Source of the DNA: an uncultured Bacteroidota bacterium
GTDB taxonomy: Bacteria; Bacteroidota; Bacteroidia; Chitinophagales; Chitinophagaceae
Direction: 5' to 3'
DNA: 45,684 nucleotides
NCBI GenBank assembly: GCA_903878475.1
Contig: CAIRHQ010000205.1
Span: 1 to 45,684, forward strand
Shown: positions 1 to 7,672 of the stretch, piece by piece
How positions within the stretch are numbered: the stretch's first letter is position 1
How the letters are laid out: each line of letters starts with the position of its first letter
Position numbers and translations under genes: made by a program
Notes under the pieces: generated by a model
Database searches by the model: none
Told to the model about the DNA's origin: nothing
Seen by the model: the letters and a program-made list of their open reading frames with translations, nothing else

Positions 1-1485
1 CAAGCCCACCTCACCGCCGGTACCACCAATGAAGAAACTGCAGGCGCTGCAAAAATATTATTGGCCACCGTGAAAGGAGATGTACATGATATTGGAAAGA
101 ATATCGTGGGCGTGGTGCTGGGCTGTAATGGATATGATATCATCGACATGGGCGTAATGGTACCCGCCGATAAGATTTTGGACAGGGCACAACAAGAAAA
201 TGTAGACATCATCGGACTCAGCGGACTCATCACCCCATCGCTTGATGAAATGGTGCATGTGGCCCATGAAATGAAACGCCGGGGCATGAAACAACCCCTG
301 CTCATCGGTGGGGCAACTACTTCACGCATGCATACCGCCGTGAAGATAGCTCCTCAGTTCGATGCAGGAGTGATCCATGTACTGGACGCCAGTAGGAGTG
401 TAACCGTTGCCGGTAGTTTGCTCAGTAAAGAACAAAAACCCGCTTTCCTCAACAGCATCAAAAAAGAATACGATAAACTGGCCAGCGATTTCAGTAATAA
501 AAAAACCAGCAAATCCTACTTGCCTTTTGGGGAAGCACAGCAAAACGCTACGCCCATCAACTGGGAAACATATCAGCCGGTAATGCCAAGCATCACGGGT
601 ACACAGGTAATGACTGGTTATGACCTTGCCGAAATTGCAAGCTATATCGACTGGCAGCCTTTTTTCATTGCCTGGGAAATGCATGGAAAATTTCCACAGC
701 TGCTCAGCGACCCATTGATCGGAAAAGAAGCCAGCAAATTATTTGAAGACGCAAAAATTTTATTGCAACAACTCATCGATGAAAAATGGCTTAGCGCTAC
801 CGGCGTAGTAGGTTTCTGGCCGGCGCATAAAACAGCACCCGATAGTGTATCGGTCCATTCGGATACAGGCGTAGTAAAACTCGAATTCCTTCGTCAGCAG
901 GTGCAAAAAATGAAAGGGCAACCGAATATATCATTGGCCGATTTTATTGCTCCACAATCCAGTAGTTACGAAGATTATATCGGAGCCTTCAGTGTAACCA
1001 TTTCTGGCATAGAACCGCATATCAAAAAATTTGAAGCCAACCACGACGATTATAATAAAATAATATTACAGGCCTTAGCTGATAGACTTGCAGAAGCATT
1101 TGCCGAATTGCTCCATAAAAAAACCAGAACGGATTTTTGGGGTTATGCAAAAGAAGAATCACTGAGCAGTGAAGACCTGATCAAGGAAAGCTACCAGGGC
1201 ATCAGGCCGGCGCCGGGTTATCCTGCTTGTCCGGACCATACCGAAAAAATAAAATTATTTGAATTGCTGGGCGGAGAGGCCACTAGCGGCATCCAGCTTA
1301 CAGAAAGTTTGGCCATGTATCCGGCAGCATCTGTTTGCGGTTGGTATTTTGCACATCCCGAAAGCAAATATTTTGGAGTGGGAAAAATTGAAAAGGATCA
1401 GGTGGCAGATTATGCCAACCGAAAATCCATGCCCTTGAAAGAAATAGAAAAATGGTTGCGGCCCATACTCGACTATGAAGCCTAA
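1..1485 (+). CDS. metH: Methionine synthase, cobalamin-dependent, C-terminal part (5' end outside window)
   Basis: Transfers the methyl group from methyltetrahydrofolate through cobalamin to homocysteine, giving methionine, in the cytoplasm. The window opens inside the gene: the frame is open from base 1 with no start. The first visible part is the cobalamin-binding domain, with the B12-ligand motif DVHDIGKN (bases 82-105) followed by GLSGLITPSLDEM and GGATTS. The reactivation domain follows, with the S-adenosylmethionine motif RPAPGYPACPDHTEK near base 1205 and the typical YFGVGKI end. About 494 residues are present; the full protein is usually about 1,200, so the homocysteine and folate modules must lie upstream, or be in a separate gene as in some Bacteroidota. 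xth starts 40 bases downstream. Identification is firm. Confidence 0.97.
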   Translation, partial: QAHLTAGTTNEETAGAAKILLATVKGDVHDIGKNIVGVVLGCNGYDIIDMGVMVPADKILDRAQQENVDIIGLSGLITPSLDEMVHVAHEMKRRGMKQPLLIGGATTSRMHTAVKIAPQFDAGVIHVLDASRSVTVAGSLLSKEQKPAFLNSIKKEYDKLASDFSNKKTSKSYLPFGEAQQNATPINWETYQPVMPSITGTQVMTGYDLAEIASYIDWQPFFIAWEMHGKFPQLLSDPLIGKEASKLFEDAKILLQQLIDEKWLSATGVVGFWPAHKTAPDSVSVHSDTGVVKLEFLRQQVQKMKGQPNISLADFIAPQSSSYEDYIGAFSVTISGIEPHIKKFEANHDDYNKIILQALADRLAEAFAELLHKKTRTDFWGYAKEESLSSEDLIKESYQGIRPAPGYPACPDHTEKIKLFELLGGEATSGIQLTESLAMYPAASVCGWYFAHPESKYFGVGKIEKDQVADYANRKSMPLKEIEKWLRPILDYEA

Positions 1486-1490
1486 CCTAG

Positions 1491-1498
1491 TATTTTTG
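1491..1498 (+). promoter_or_regulatory. Bacteroidota -7 promoter element, candidate for xth
   Basis: TATTTTTG matches the Bacteroidota -7 consensus TAnnTTTG exactly and lies 27 bases before the xth start, just after the metH stop. No TTG was found at the expected -33 distance, so this is a single-element match. Confidence 0.35.
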
Positions 1499-1525
1499 AT
1501 CAAAATTATTTAATACAATTATCAG

Positions 1526-2296
1526 ATGCGCATCATTTCTTACAATGTAAACGGCATACGTGCAGCCATGAAAAAAGGGTTGATCGACTGGCTGAAAACA
1601 GATCCCGCAGATATCATTTGCTTTCAGGAAACCAAGGCTACCAGGGATGATGTAGACATCAAACAATTTGAAGCACTGGGCTTTCACCATCATTGGTACA
1701 GTGCACAAAAAAAAGGATATAGCGGAGTAGCCGTATTTTCAAAACAAAAACCCGACCTCGTGATCAATGGCAATGGCCACGCCCCCAGTGATGATGAAGG
1801 CAGGGTAATTCAATTAGACTTTGGCGATATCCGGCTCATCAATGCTTATTTCCCTTCGGGCACTTCGGGCGATCTGCGCCAGCAATTCAAATACGGATGG
1901 CTCGATGAATTCACTTCTTATCTGAATAAATTAAAAAAGAAACATCCTAAGATCGTACTGGTGGGTGATTATAATATTGCGCATGAAGAGATCGATATTC
2001 ATGATCCCAAAGGGAATAAGAATAACAGTGGATTTTTACCGGAAGAAAGATCCTGGATGACCAAATTTTTAGCCAGTGGATGGATCGATACGTTCCGCCA
2101 TTTTCATCCCGAACCCCATCGCTATAGCTGGTGGAGTCAGCGTTTCCCGAGTGTGCGGCTCAATAACAAAGGCTGGCGCATTGACTATATCACGGTTACC
2201 AATGCCTTGAAAGACCAGTTGGTAGATGCCGAGATTTACCCCGATGTAAAGCACAGTGATCATTGCCCGGTATATGTAGAACTGAAAACTGTATAA
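1526..2296 (+). CDS. xth: Exodeoxyribonuclease III / AP endonuclease
   Basis: Cleaves DNA 5' of abasic sites and removes 3' blocking groups in base excision repair. The 256 residues cover the whole endonuclease/exonuclease/phosphatase fold: MRIISYNVNGIRAA at the N-terminus, metal-binding Glu in CFQETKA (about residue 36), catalytic LVGDYNIAHEEIDI near 150, WWSQRFPSVRLNNKGWRIDY near 205 and the catalytic Asp-His pair in KHSDHCPVYVEL at the end. The length is normal for the family. The ATG at 1526 is the only sensible start. The next gene begins 4 bases after the stop, so the two are probably co-transcribed. Confidence 0.96.
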   Translation: MRIISYNVNGIRAAMKKGLIDWLKTDPADIICFQETKATRDDVDIKQFEALGFHHHWYSAQKKGYSGVAVFSKQKPDLVINGNGHAPSDDEGRVIQLDFGDIRLINAYFPSGTSGDLRQQFKYGWLDEFTSYLNKLKKKHPKIVLVGDYNIAHEEIDIHDPKGNKNNSGFLPEERSWMTKFLASGWIDTFRHFHPEPHRYSWWSQRFPSVRLNNKGWRIDYITVTNALKDQLVDAEIYPDVKHSDHCPVYVELKTV

Positions 2297-2300
2297 TCAT

Positions 2301-2606
2301 ATGATCATCTATAATGTAACCATTAAAGTACATAGCGCCATTCAACACGAATGGCTGGATTGGTTGAAGCAGGAACATATCCCCGAGGTGATGAATACAG
2401 GATGCTTTACTGATTTTACCATTTTACGATTGTTAGAAATAGATGATGCGGAAGGCCCCAGTTATGCCATCCAGTATCGGGCAGAAAGCAAGGCTTTGTA
2501 CAATCAGTATATTGAAAAATTTGCCGGCATCATGCGGCAGCGATCCTTCGATAAATGGGGCGATCAGTTCATCGCTTTTCGCTCGGTATTGCAGGTTGTT
2601 AACTAA
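2301..2606 (+). CDS. DUF4286 family protein
   Basis: A 101-residue protein matching the DUF4286 family, a small protein common in Bacteroidota and without known function. It opens with MIIYNVTIKV and carries HEWLDWLKQEHIPEVMNTGCF near residues 16-36 and SYAIQYRAES in the middle, the usual family signature. It has no signal peptide or membrane segment, so it should be cytoplasmic; the alternating pattern suggests a small dimeric alpha/beta barrel (ferredoxin-like) fold, which is inference. It starts 4 bases after xth and probably shares its transcript. Confidence 0.85.
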   Translation: MIIYNVTIKVHSAIQHEWLDWLKQEHIPEVMNTGCFTDFTILRLLEIDDAEGPSYAIQYRAESKALYNQYIEKFAGIMRQRSFDKWGDQFIAFRSVLQVVN

Positions 2607-2702
2607 ATGTGCAAAACAAAAAATATCTTGCGGTTATCCTAAAAAACATTTTTATATTCCGCTTAAATCCGCTTTGGCAAAGGATTTCATGGCATATTAC
2701 TT

Positions 2703-2727
2703 GAAACCCTTTACCAGTAAGGGTTTC
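2703..2727 (+). other. Hairpin in the xth-hup intergenic region
   Basis: GAAACCCTT and AAGGGTTTC form a perfect 9-bp stem with a 7-base loop. There is no T-run after it on the plus strand, so it is not a clear intrinsic terminator. It could be a 3' end structure of the DUF4286 transcript or part of a structured RNA; see the matching finding. Confidence 0.6.
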
Positions 2728-2750
2728 GAAATAACCCCTCCAACAAGCCT

Positions 2751-2776
2751 GTCCAATAGCCCAGGGGCTGAATTGA
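2751..2776 (+). other. Second hairpin in the xth-hup intergenic region
   Basis: GTCCAATAGCC pairs with GGCTGAATTGAC around a CAGG loop, giving about 10 base pairs with a one-base bulge and a two-base internal bulge. An outer AACCCC (2733-2738) could pair with GGGGTT (2795-2800) and enclose it. Drawn by eye; energies were not computed. Confidence 0.4.
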
Positions 2777-2844
2777 CCCAAAACCTTATTCCTTGGGGTT
2801 TACAGCCATTGTTTAGGAAATAATATTTTATTAAAAAAATTTTA

Positions 2845-2870
2845 TTGCAATTAAAAAGCGGTTATATTTG
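2845..2870 (+). promoter_or_regulatory. Promoter of hup
   Basis: TATATTTG at 2863-2870 matches the Bacteroidota -7 consensus TAnnTTTG exactly, 29 bases before the hup start. A TTG lies at 2845-2847, but the 15-base spacer is shorter than the usual 17-23, so the upstream element is uncertain. The surrounding A/T-rich tract is typical of strong promoters. Confidence 0.55.
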
Positions 2871-2899
2871 TTGTAGTTAAAATTTCTAAAAAAAATATT

Positions 2900-3169
2900 A
2901 TGAACAAAGCTGAATTGATTTCAAAACTTGCTGATGATGCAGGTATTACAAAAACACAAGCAAACGCTGCTTTGGATTCTTTTGTTGAAGCTGTAACAAA
3001 AACCCTGAAAGGTGGTGGTAAAGTTACATTGGTAGGTTTTGGTACATTCTCTGTATCAAAAAGAGCTGCCCGTAACGGACGCAATCCTCAAACAGGTGCT
3101 GTTATCAAGATCAAAGCAAAAAAAGTTGCCAAGTTTAAAGCTGGTAAAGAATTATCTGCTAAAATGTAA
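2900..3169 (+). CDS. hup: HU family DNA-binding protein
   Basis: Nucleoid protein that binds and bends DNA as a dimer. The 89 residues show the full HU/IHF fold: N-terminal helices MNKAELISKLADDAGITKTQ, the hinge TLVGFGTFSVSKRAARNGRNPQTG (about residues 47-70, with the intercalating Pro in NPQTG), and a Lys-rich end. The length is standard. An exact -7 promoter element lies 29 bases upstream and a strong terminator directly follows, so it is probably a single-gene unit. It is followed by the gene for another small basic protein, THX. Confidence 0.97.
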   Translation: MNKAELISKLADDAGITKTQANAALDSFVEAVTKTLKGGGKVTLVGFGTFSVSKRAARNGRNPQTGAVIKIKAKKVAKFKAGKELSAKM

Positions 3170-3187
3170 TCTTGTGTCGAACACATT

Positions 3188-3221
3188 AAAAAGCAAGGTG
3201 CATGAGTGCCTTGCTTTTTTT
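3188..3221 (+). terminator. Intrinsic terminator of hup
   Basis: AAGCAAGG (3191-3198) and CCTTGCTT (3209-3216) form an 8-bp stem, extendable with the flanking A and T runs, followed by a run of T. It sits 21 bases after the hup stop. Confidence 0.9.
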
Positions 3222-3268
3222 GTAAATCCTTTACACATTCACTCACAAAAAAAATAAAATTAATTATT

Positions 3269-3439
3269 ATGGGACGCGGAGATATAAAAACTAAAAAAGG
3301 GAAAATATTCAGTGGGTCTTTTGGAAAAACCAGGCCTGCTAAACCCGCCAAAAAAGTAGTGGTGGCAAAAAAAGAAGCAGCACCAGCAACAGCGCCTGCA
3401 CCTGTAGCCAAAAAAGCGGCTGCTAAGAAGAGCAAATAA
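3269..3439 (+). CDS. rpsThx: 30S ribosomal protein THX
   Basis: Small basic ribosomal protein (bTHX) that sits in the head of the 30S subunit. The first 25 residues, MGRGDIKTKKGKIFSGSFGK and onward, are the whole conserved THX core. The remaining 30 or so residues are a low-complexity tail of Lys, Ala and Pro (AKPAKK, KKEAAPATAPAPVAKK, KKSK), resembling histone-H1-like tails. Total 56 residues. The ATG at 3269 is chosen because the THX core starts there and an upstream extension would run into the hup terminator. A long hairpin follows the stop. It lies directly behind hup but is separated from it by a terminator. Confidence 0.9.
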   Translation: MGRGDIKTKKGKIFSGSFGKTRPAKPAKKVVVAKKEAAPATAPAPVAKKAAAKKSK

Positions 3440-3443
3440 TTAC

Positions 3444-3500
3444 AAAACAGGCCAACCGTCGGTCCCCTTGGGCATTTGATCGTTGGCCTGTTTTCATTTT
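3444..3500. terminator. Bidirectional terminator between THX gene and pdxH
   Basis: AAAACAGGCCAAC (3444-3456) and GTTGGCCTGTTTT (3482-3494) form a perfect 13-bp stem with a 25-base loop, flanked by T-rich sequence on both strands. It can end the THX transcript on the plus strand and the pdxH transcript on the minus strand. Confidence 0.85.
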
Positions 3501-3504
3501 TATG

Positions 3505-4146
3505 TTAGGGTGCCAGCCGATTCAGGCTCCATCCTCCTCCATCTTGTATTTTATATTGAAACCGGTCGTGCAAGCGACTGGGTCGTCCCTGCCAGAATTC
3601 AATGGCATGAGGCATCACGATATACCCTCCCCAATGTGGCGGGCGGCTTACCGGCTTCCCTTCAAATTCTTGTTTTAATTTTATCACATTCTCTTCAATG
3701 ATATGCCTTCCGGCGATTACCGTGCTTTGTGGCGAAGCCCAGGCACCTACCCTGCTTTCCACCGGGCGCGAATAAAAATAAGCATCACTGTCTTCAGCAC
3801 TGATCTTTTCAACACTACCGGTGACCCGTACCTGCCGTTCAAGTTCTTTCCAGAAAAATACCAGACAGGCATTGGGGTTCTCTTTCAACTGTACTCCCTT
3901 ATCACTTTCGTAATTGGTAAAAAAAACAAAACCCTTTTCGGTGTATTCTTTCAACAACACGATACGAGCATCAGGTATACCTTGCAAGGATGCAGTAGCC
4001 AGTGTCATGGCATTCACTTCACTGATATCACTTTTGAGGGCATCGGCCCACCATCGGCCAAATTGCTGATAAGGGTCAGGTGCCATGTCTTGCTCCAGCA
4101 AGGTTTGTAACATATAATCTTTTCGGATATCGGCAATACTTTCCAT
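3505..4146 (-). CDS. pdxH: Pyridoxamine 5'-phosphate oxidase
   Basis: FMN enzyme that oxidises pyridoxine or pyridoxamine phosphate to pyridoxal phosphate (vitamin B6 pathway). The 213 residues match the family from end to end: MTLATASLQGIPDARIVLLK (about 46-66), GFVFFTNYESDKG, FFWKELERQVRVTGSVEKIS with FMN-contacting residues, the YFYSRPVESRVGAWASPQS block, and the C-terminal HWGGYIVMP, EFWQGRPSRLHDR and NRLAP signatures. Length and ends are normal. The ATG at 4146 is the family start. It lies downstream of a terminator and is probably transcribed alone. Confidence 0.97.
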   Translation of the reverse strand: MESIADIRKDYMLQTLLEQDMAPDPYQQFGRWWADALKSDISEVNAMTLATASLQGIPDARIVLLKEYTEKGFVFFTNYESDKGVQLKENPNACLVFFWKELERQVRVTGSVEKISAEDSDAYFYSRPVESRVGAWASPQSTVIAGRHIIEENVIKLKQEFEGKPVSRPPHWGGYIVMPHAIEFWQGRPSRLHDRFQYKIQDGGGWSLNRLAP

Positions 4147-4190
4147 GATCCATCATTTTTGAACCACAAAGCAACATCATTTAGCGGGAA

Positions 4191-4224
4191 TAAAAAAGGC
4201 TGTTTCATTTAAGAAACAGCCTTT
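4191..4224 (-). terminator. Intrinsic terminator of the Yip1-family gene
   Basis: AAAGGCTGTTTC (4195-4206) and GAAACAGCCTTT (4213-4224) form a perfect 12-bp stem with a 6-base loop, followed on the minus strand by a run of T. It lies 20 bases after the stop of the minus-strand gene ending at 4244. Confidence 0.92.
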
Positions 4225-4243
4225 AACAATAGCGTTAATCTTT

Positions 4244-4855
4244 TTATAAACTGATACTACTTGCAGAACCAATACCACCCATACCAAGTATGGATGCCAG
4301 GATCAATCCCAGCACTACATAAACGGCGATCATCACTACAAAAGTAATGACCAGGTAGATCACTTTCTTATCCTCTGGTGTCTTTTTCATGGGACTGAGT
4401 CCAATATACAGCAGGTAGATAGAGTACAGTCCGATCAAACCGGCCACCATACCCAGTACTGGCAATATATTCAATGCTGCGGCAACCAATGATGGTGTAT
4501 ACGCATAGGCCACAAACTGGCTCGATTTATTCAGATTTTTCTCGGAGCCAAAAGAGGGTGCTAATGCATCTACCACAAAAGCAGAAACCAATACGCCCAC
4601 AATTACGGAAACTAAATAAATAATGGCATACTTGATACCGATATCCCATCCTTTTACAGTGATACTATAAAACCCGGTTCCAAATGATTTTCCGATCAAC
4701 CCCCATCCGATCAGGTTGGCAGCAGCCCCGATCAATGCAAGAGGGATCACATAAGTAGTTAATACAGAGGAAAGCGATTGTTCTTCCCCGGCGATCACAT
4801 CCCATTCCTTTTTAGGAGTGATCAAAATGTTTTTAGCTCTTTCAATTAAATTCAT
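4244..4855 (-). CDS. Yip1-family integral membrane protein
   Basis: A 203-residue membrane protein resembling the bacterial Yip1 family (PF04893), whose function in bacteria is unknown. The N-terminal segment IERAKNILITPKKEWDVIAGEE is the typical cytoplasmic lead-in, and hydrophobic stretches follow at about residues 32-54, 73-97, 120-131, 132-153 and 165-192, suggesting five membrane spans. The ATG at 4855 is preferred over a TTG two codons upstream because the family lead-in begins there. A terminator follows. No neighbour suggests a function; it is probably a single-gene unit in the inner membrane. Confidence 0.8.
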   Translation of the reverse strand: MNLIERAKNILITPKKEWDVIAGEEQSLSSVLTTYVIPLALIGAAANLIGWGLIGKSFGTGFYSITVKGWDIGIKYAIIYLVSVIVGVLVSAFVVDALAPSFGSEKNLNKSSQFVAYAYTPSLVAAALNILPVLGMVAGLIGLYSIYLLYIGLSPMKKTPEDKKVIYLVITFVVMIAVYVVLGLILASILGMGGIGSASSISL

Positions 4856-4968
4856 ATGCAATAAGTTTTAGACTGTTAAAGTAAAAAATTGAATGGAGCA
4901 ATCCAAGTGAATGGAGGTCTATTTTTACAAACTAATACACAAATGGCAGGTATTTCCTGATTTTTAGG

Positions 4969-5475
4969 CTACAAATCAGCCTGATTGCTGTTGTTTTCGA
5001 GTATGGTTATTTTGTCACGAAGTGCATCTCGTTCCATTTGAATATTGGCGAGCATACTCTCCATTTCACCGATCCGGCCTGCTATTTGTTCCAGCAATAG
5101 GTTCCTTTTATTCATTTCGGCCAATTGGTCCTGAACATCGCTCAGCTGGGCATGGGTATGATTGTATTGTTGGGCCAACTCATTGTACTGCTGCAGTAAC
5201 CTAACCGCATCCGTAAGCTCCTGCTCCAGTTCCTGCTCCCTTTCTACGGCTCCATTATATTGCCGTTGCTGCTTCCCCAGATGGTCTTGCATTTTTTGCT
5301 GGGCATCCAATTCTACGGCCAATAAGCTCCTCAGTTCAGCGGCGGCGGCGGCCTCCTCTTTTAGCAAGGCCAGCTCCTCTTCCCGCAGGGATACCATATA
5401 ATTCAGATCGTTCAGTTGTACCCGCAGGGTCTCATTTTCAGATACCAAAGCTTCAAGTTGTTGCTGCGATAACAT
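4969..5475 (-). CDS. Coiled-coil protein of unknown function
   Basis: 168 residues, almost entirely Glu/Gln/Leu/Ala-rich heptads (SENETLRVQLNDL, EEELALLKEEAAAAAELR, EREQELEQELTDA), so a long coiled coil is clear, with no signal peptide or membrane segment. I do not recognise a family. The ATG at 5475 gives MLSQQQLEALVSENE. An alternative TTG at 5529 adds 18 basic residues and is preceded, 5 bases away, by a perfect AGGAGG, which is rare in this window; the true start is open. The gene diverges from the sigma factor gene at 5635 across about 160 bases holding a small inverted repeat. It may be structural or regulatory; no function is inferred. Confidence 0.7.
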   Translation of the reverse strand: MLSQQQLEALVSENETLRVQLNDLNYMVSLREEELALLKEEAAAAAELRSLLAVELDAQQKMQDHLGKQQRQYNGAVEREQELEQELTDAVRLLQQYNELAQQYNHTHAQLSDVQDQLAEMNKRNLLLEQIAGRIGEMESMLANIQMERDALRDKITILENNSNQADL

Positions 5476-5545
5476 AAGGATTAACCGTTTGAATACCCTT
5501 AAATTACCCGATTTACCCGCTTTTGCCAAGAAAACCTCCTATTTT

Positions 5546-5562
5546 TTGTATCTTTTATACAA
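5546..5562. promoter_or_regulatory. Inverted repeat in the divergent region before the sigma factor gene
   Basis: TTGTAT-CTTTT-ATACAA is a perfect 6-bp inverted repeat with a 5-base spacer. It lies between the divergent coiled-coil and ECF sigma genes, a place where an operator is plausible. Such short A/T-rich repeats also arise by chance. Confidence 0.3.
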
Positions 5563-5634
5563 TAAAGCCTTCCGGGCAGCGTATAGGATAGTCAGGGTAT
5601 CTTACTCAAAAATGCCCGATGTAAACTCTAGTAA

Positions 5635-6177
5635 TTGACCGAAAACGAGCTCATACGTGGTTGCATAAGGGAAGAAGCCGCCTGTCAGAAGGAGGTTTTT
5701 GACCGCTACGCCGGCCGTATGCTAGGCGTATGCAATCGTTATGCGCGCAATAGTGCCGATGCTGAGGATATATTACAGGATGCATTTATTAAGATTTTTG
5801 AAAAGATACATCAGTTCAAATTTGAAGGGTCGTTTGAGGGCTGGATCAGGAGGATCATGGTAAATACCGCCCTGAAAAAGTATTCCTTGCGGCGATATGA
5901 AAAAGAAGTGAGCGGCTATGAAATTTCAGACAAGGATGAAAATTCTCTGGAACCCACCGCTTACAATCATTTAACGCAAAAAGAGCTCATGTACCTGATC
6001 AATAATTTACCGGATGGATACAGGATCATTTTTAACCTGTACGTGATAGAAGGATACCAGCATGATGAAATAGCAGCCATGCTGGGCATTCAACCCGGTA
6101 CCAGCCGGAGTCAGCTGGTGAAAGCCAGGCTAATGCTGCAAAAACAAATATTACAACTGCAAAAAGTAGCGGTATGA
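5635..6177 (+). CDS. ECF-type RNA polymerase sigma factor (TTG start)
   Basis: Sigma-70 family factor of the extracytoplasmic function type, 180 residues. Region 2 is seen as FDRYAGRMLGVCNRYARNSADAEDILQDAFIKIFEKI with SFEGWIRRIMVNTALKKY (about residues 22-82), and region 4 as LPDGYRIIFNLYVIEGYQHDEIAAMLGIQPGTSRSQLVKAR (about 125-168), with the helix-turn-helix in the second half. The start is a TTG: an in-frame TAA lies immediately before it, and the next ATG would remove 28 residues including part of region 2. It overlaps the next gene by 4 bases, indicating translational coupling with its presumed regulator. Confidence 0.93.
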   Translation: MTENELIRGCIREEAACQKEVFDRYAGRMLGVCNRYARNSADAEDILQDAFIKIFEKIHQFKFEGSFEGWIRRIMVNTALKKYSLRRYEKEVSGYEISDKDENSLEPTAYNHLTQKELMYLINNLPDGYRIIFNLYVIEGYQHDEIAAMLGIQPGTSRSQLVKARLMLQKQILQLQKVAV

Positions 6178-7610
6178 ACAATAACCAGCGGTTTGATGAA
6201 CATATGAAGCATCAGTTTAGCGACTATGCTGCCGATGTGCATCCGCGTATCTGGGAAAATATTGTGGCCAAAAAAGAAAGAAAAAAACCGGCCGGTTTCT
6301 GGTTCAATATTTTCAATACCCGCAATGGCTTACTGTTATTAGCCCTCATGATTGCCAGTGGCACAGCTGCCTGGCTACTATTGAAACCAAGTGTGCCTGT
6401 AACTCAACAAAATAATATTTCGGCACTGGCTACTAACAATACCTATTCCGCAAAAACAGACCAACAAATAACAACAGCGCAACAAAATAGTACCACGCAA
6501 CAGGTCAGTACTTCAACAAATACCAGTGCTCAATCCAATACCGAATTATCTAAAACCGGTAACAGCAAACTGGTAAGTTCAGAAAAAGACGGGGCCACTG
6601 CATCTACAAGCAGTATGCTGAATGCGAAATTCAAATTGAAGATCAAGGCTGCCACACCGCTATCAGATGAGGAACTGAAAACAAAAACAAATACCGAAAA
6701 CAACAAGGCAACAAATAATACAGTTGATGTAGCTAAAACTGAAGATGGCACTGATCTCCTGGATAACAATTCCCTGAATTATGGCGGAAGCCTGATGGGC
6801 AGACTGATGTATGGCGTTAAAAAAATTGAGGCAGGTAAAGCCAGCAACCTCGATTTTAAAAAGCACCAACAACCTTTTACCTTTTTACCCGATTGCCCCG
6901 CCTTTGAAAAAAATGCCGCCGGCAATAAAAAATATTTTGAGTTCTATGCCGGCCCCGACCTCGCCCTCCGCAGTATGAGCGATACCGGCAACTCAGCTTA
7001 CCTGCAAAAAAGAAAAGAAAGTCAGAAGGTTTCTGCCGCCTTCAGCGCAGGGATCCGTTATACCAAGGTGTTCAACAATTCCATGAGCATTCGTGCGGGT
7101 ATCAATTATAGCCAGATCAATGAAAAATTCACTTATGTTAAAGGAAATTTAGTTCAGATCACTTATATCATTGATGCCAACGGAGATACCACCGGCACCT
7201 ATATCACTACCGGAACCCGGTATAAGACCACCCATAATAAATACCGCAGTTTTGATATTCCGCTGTTGGTAGGTTATGAACTGGGCAATGGAAGATTGCA
7301 TGCCAATATCAATGTGGGGCCCGTGATCAATGTGTACAGCTGGCAAAAAGGAGAAGTGCTTGATACGGCATTGCAACCCGTAAGCATCACTACCGGAAAA
7401 GGAAATTCAACGTATCAGTTTAAAACCAATGCAGGGTTCGGACTGATGGGCGCGGTATCGGTGTACTATAAATTAAACGACAAGCTGCACCTGATGGCAG
7501 AACCTTATTTCCGGTATAACCTGTCGCCGTTGAACAAAGACAATTTAACACTGAAACAAAAATACAATACCGTAGGACTGAAGCTCGGCCTGCGTGTAGA
7601 TTTAAAATAA
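6174..7610 (+). CDS. Anti-sigma-like single-span protein with C-terminal outer-membrane beta-barrel domain
   Basis: 478 residues in three parts. Residues 1-50 are hydrophilic, with DVHPRIWENIVAKKERKK, a pattern seen in Bacteroidota anti-sigma-like N-termini. A membrane span lies at about 52-70. Residues 75-235 are a Thr/Ser/Asn/Gln-rich linker. Residues from about 245 to the end, starting with KKYFEFYAGPDLALR, alternate in the manner of a PorT/OmpA-type outer-membrane barrel and end in an aromatic/hydrophobic strand. The ATG overlaps the sigma factor stop, so the two are made together. The inferred role is to hold or release the sigma factor in response to envelope state; neither ligand nor regulon is visible. 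The barrel could instead be a periplasmic beta domain. Confidence 0.75.
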   Translation: MNNNQRFDEHMKHQFSDYAADVHPRIWENIVAKKERKKPAGFWFNIFNTRNGLLLLALMIASGTAAWLLLKPSVPVTQQNNISALATNNTYSAKTDQQITTAQQNSTTQQVSTSTNTSAQSNTELSKTGNSKLVSSEKDGATASTSSMLNAKFKLKIKAATPLSDEELKTKTNTENNKATNNTVDVAKTEDGTDLLDNNSLNYGGSLMGRLMYGVKKIEAGKASNLDFKKHQQPFTFLPDCPAFEKNAAGNKKYFEFYAGPDLALRSMSDTGNSAYLQKRKESQKVSAAFSAGIRYTKVFNNSMSIRAGINYSQINEKFTYVKGNLVQITYIIDANGDTTGTYITTGTRYKTTHNKYRSFDIPLLVGYELGNGRLHANINVGPVINVYSWQKGEVLDTALQPVSITTGKGNSTYQFKTNAGFGLMGAVSVYYKLNDKLHLMAEPYFRYNLSPLNKDNLTLKQKYNTVGLKLGLRVDLK

Positions 7611-7672
7611 CAGGCAGCAAAAATCAGGAACACAGTATCTGATAATTGTAGGGCTTACCTAAATTAAAAGGG

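Noticed and set aside
2443-2823. Open frame of 126 codons overlapping the DUF4286 gene and the hup upstream region
   Set aside because: It runs in another frame of a clear family gene, has Cys- and Pro-rich content unlike its neighbours, and its second half overlaps predicted hairpins; a shadow frame.
5162-5401. Ser/Cys-rich open frame opposite the coiled-coil gene
   Set aside because: It is the complement of a repetitive heptad coding sequence; low-complexity composition explains the lack of stops.
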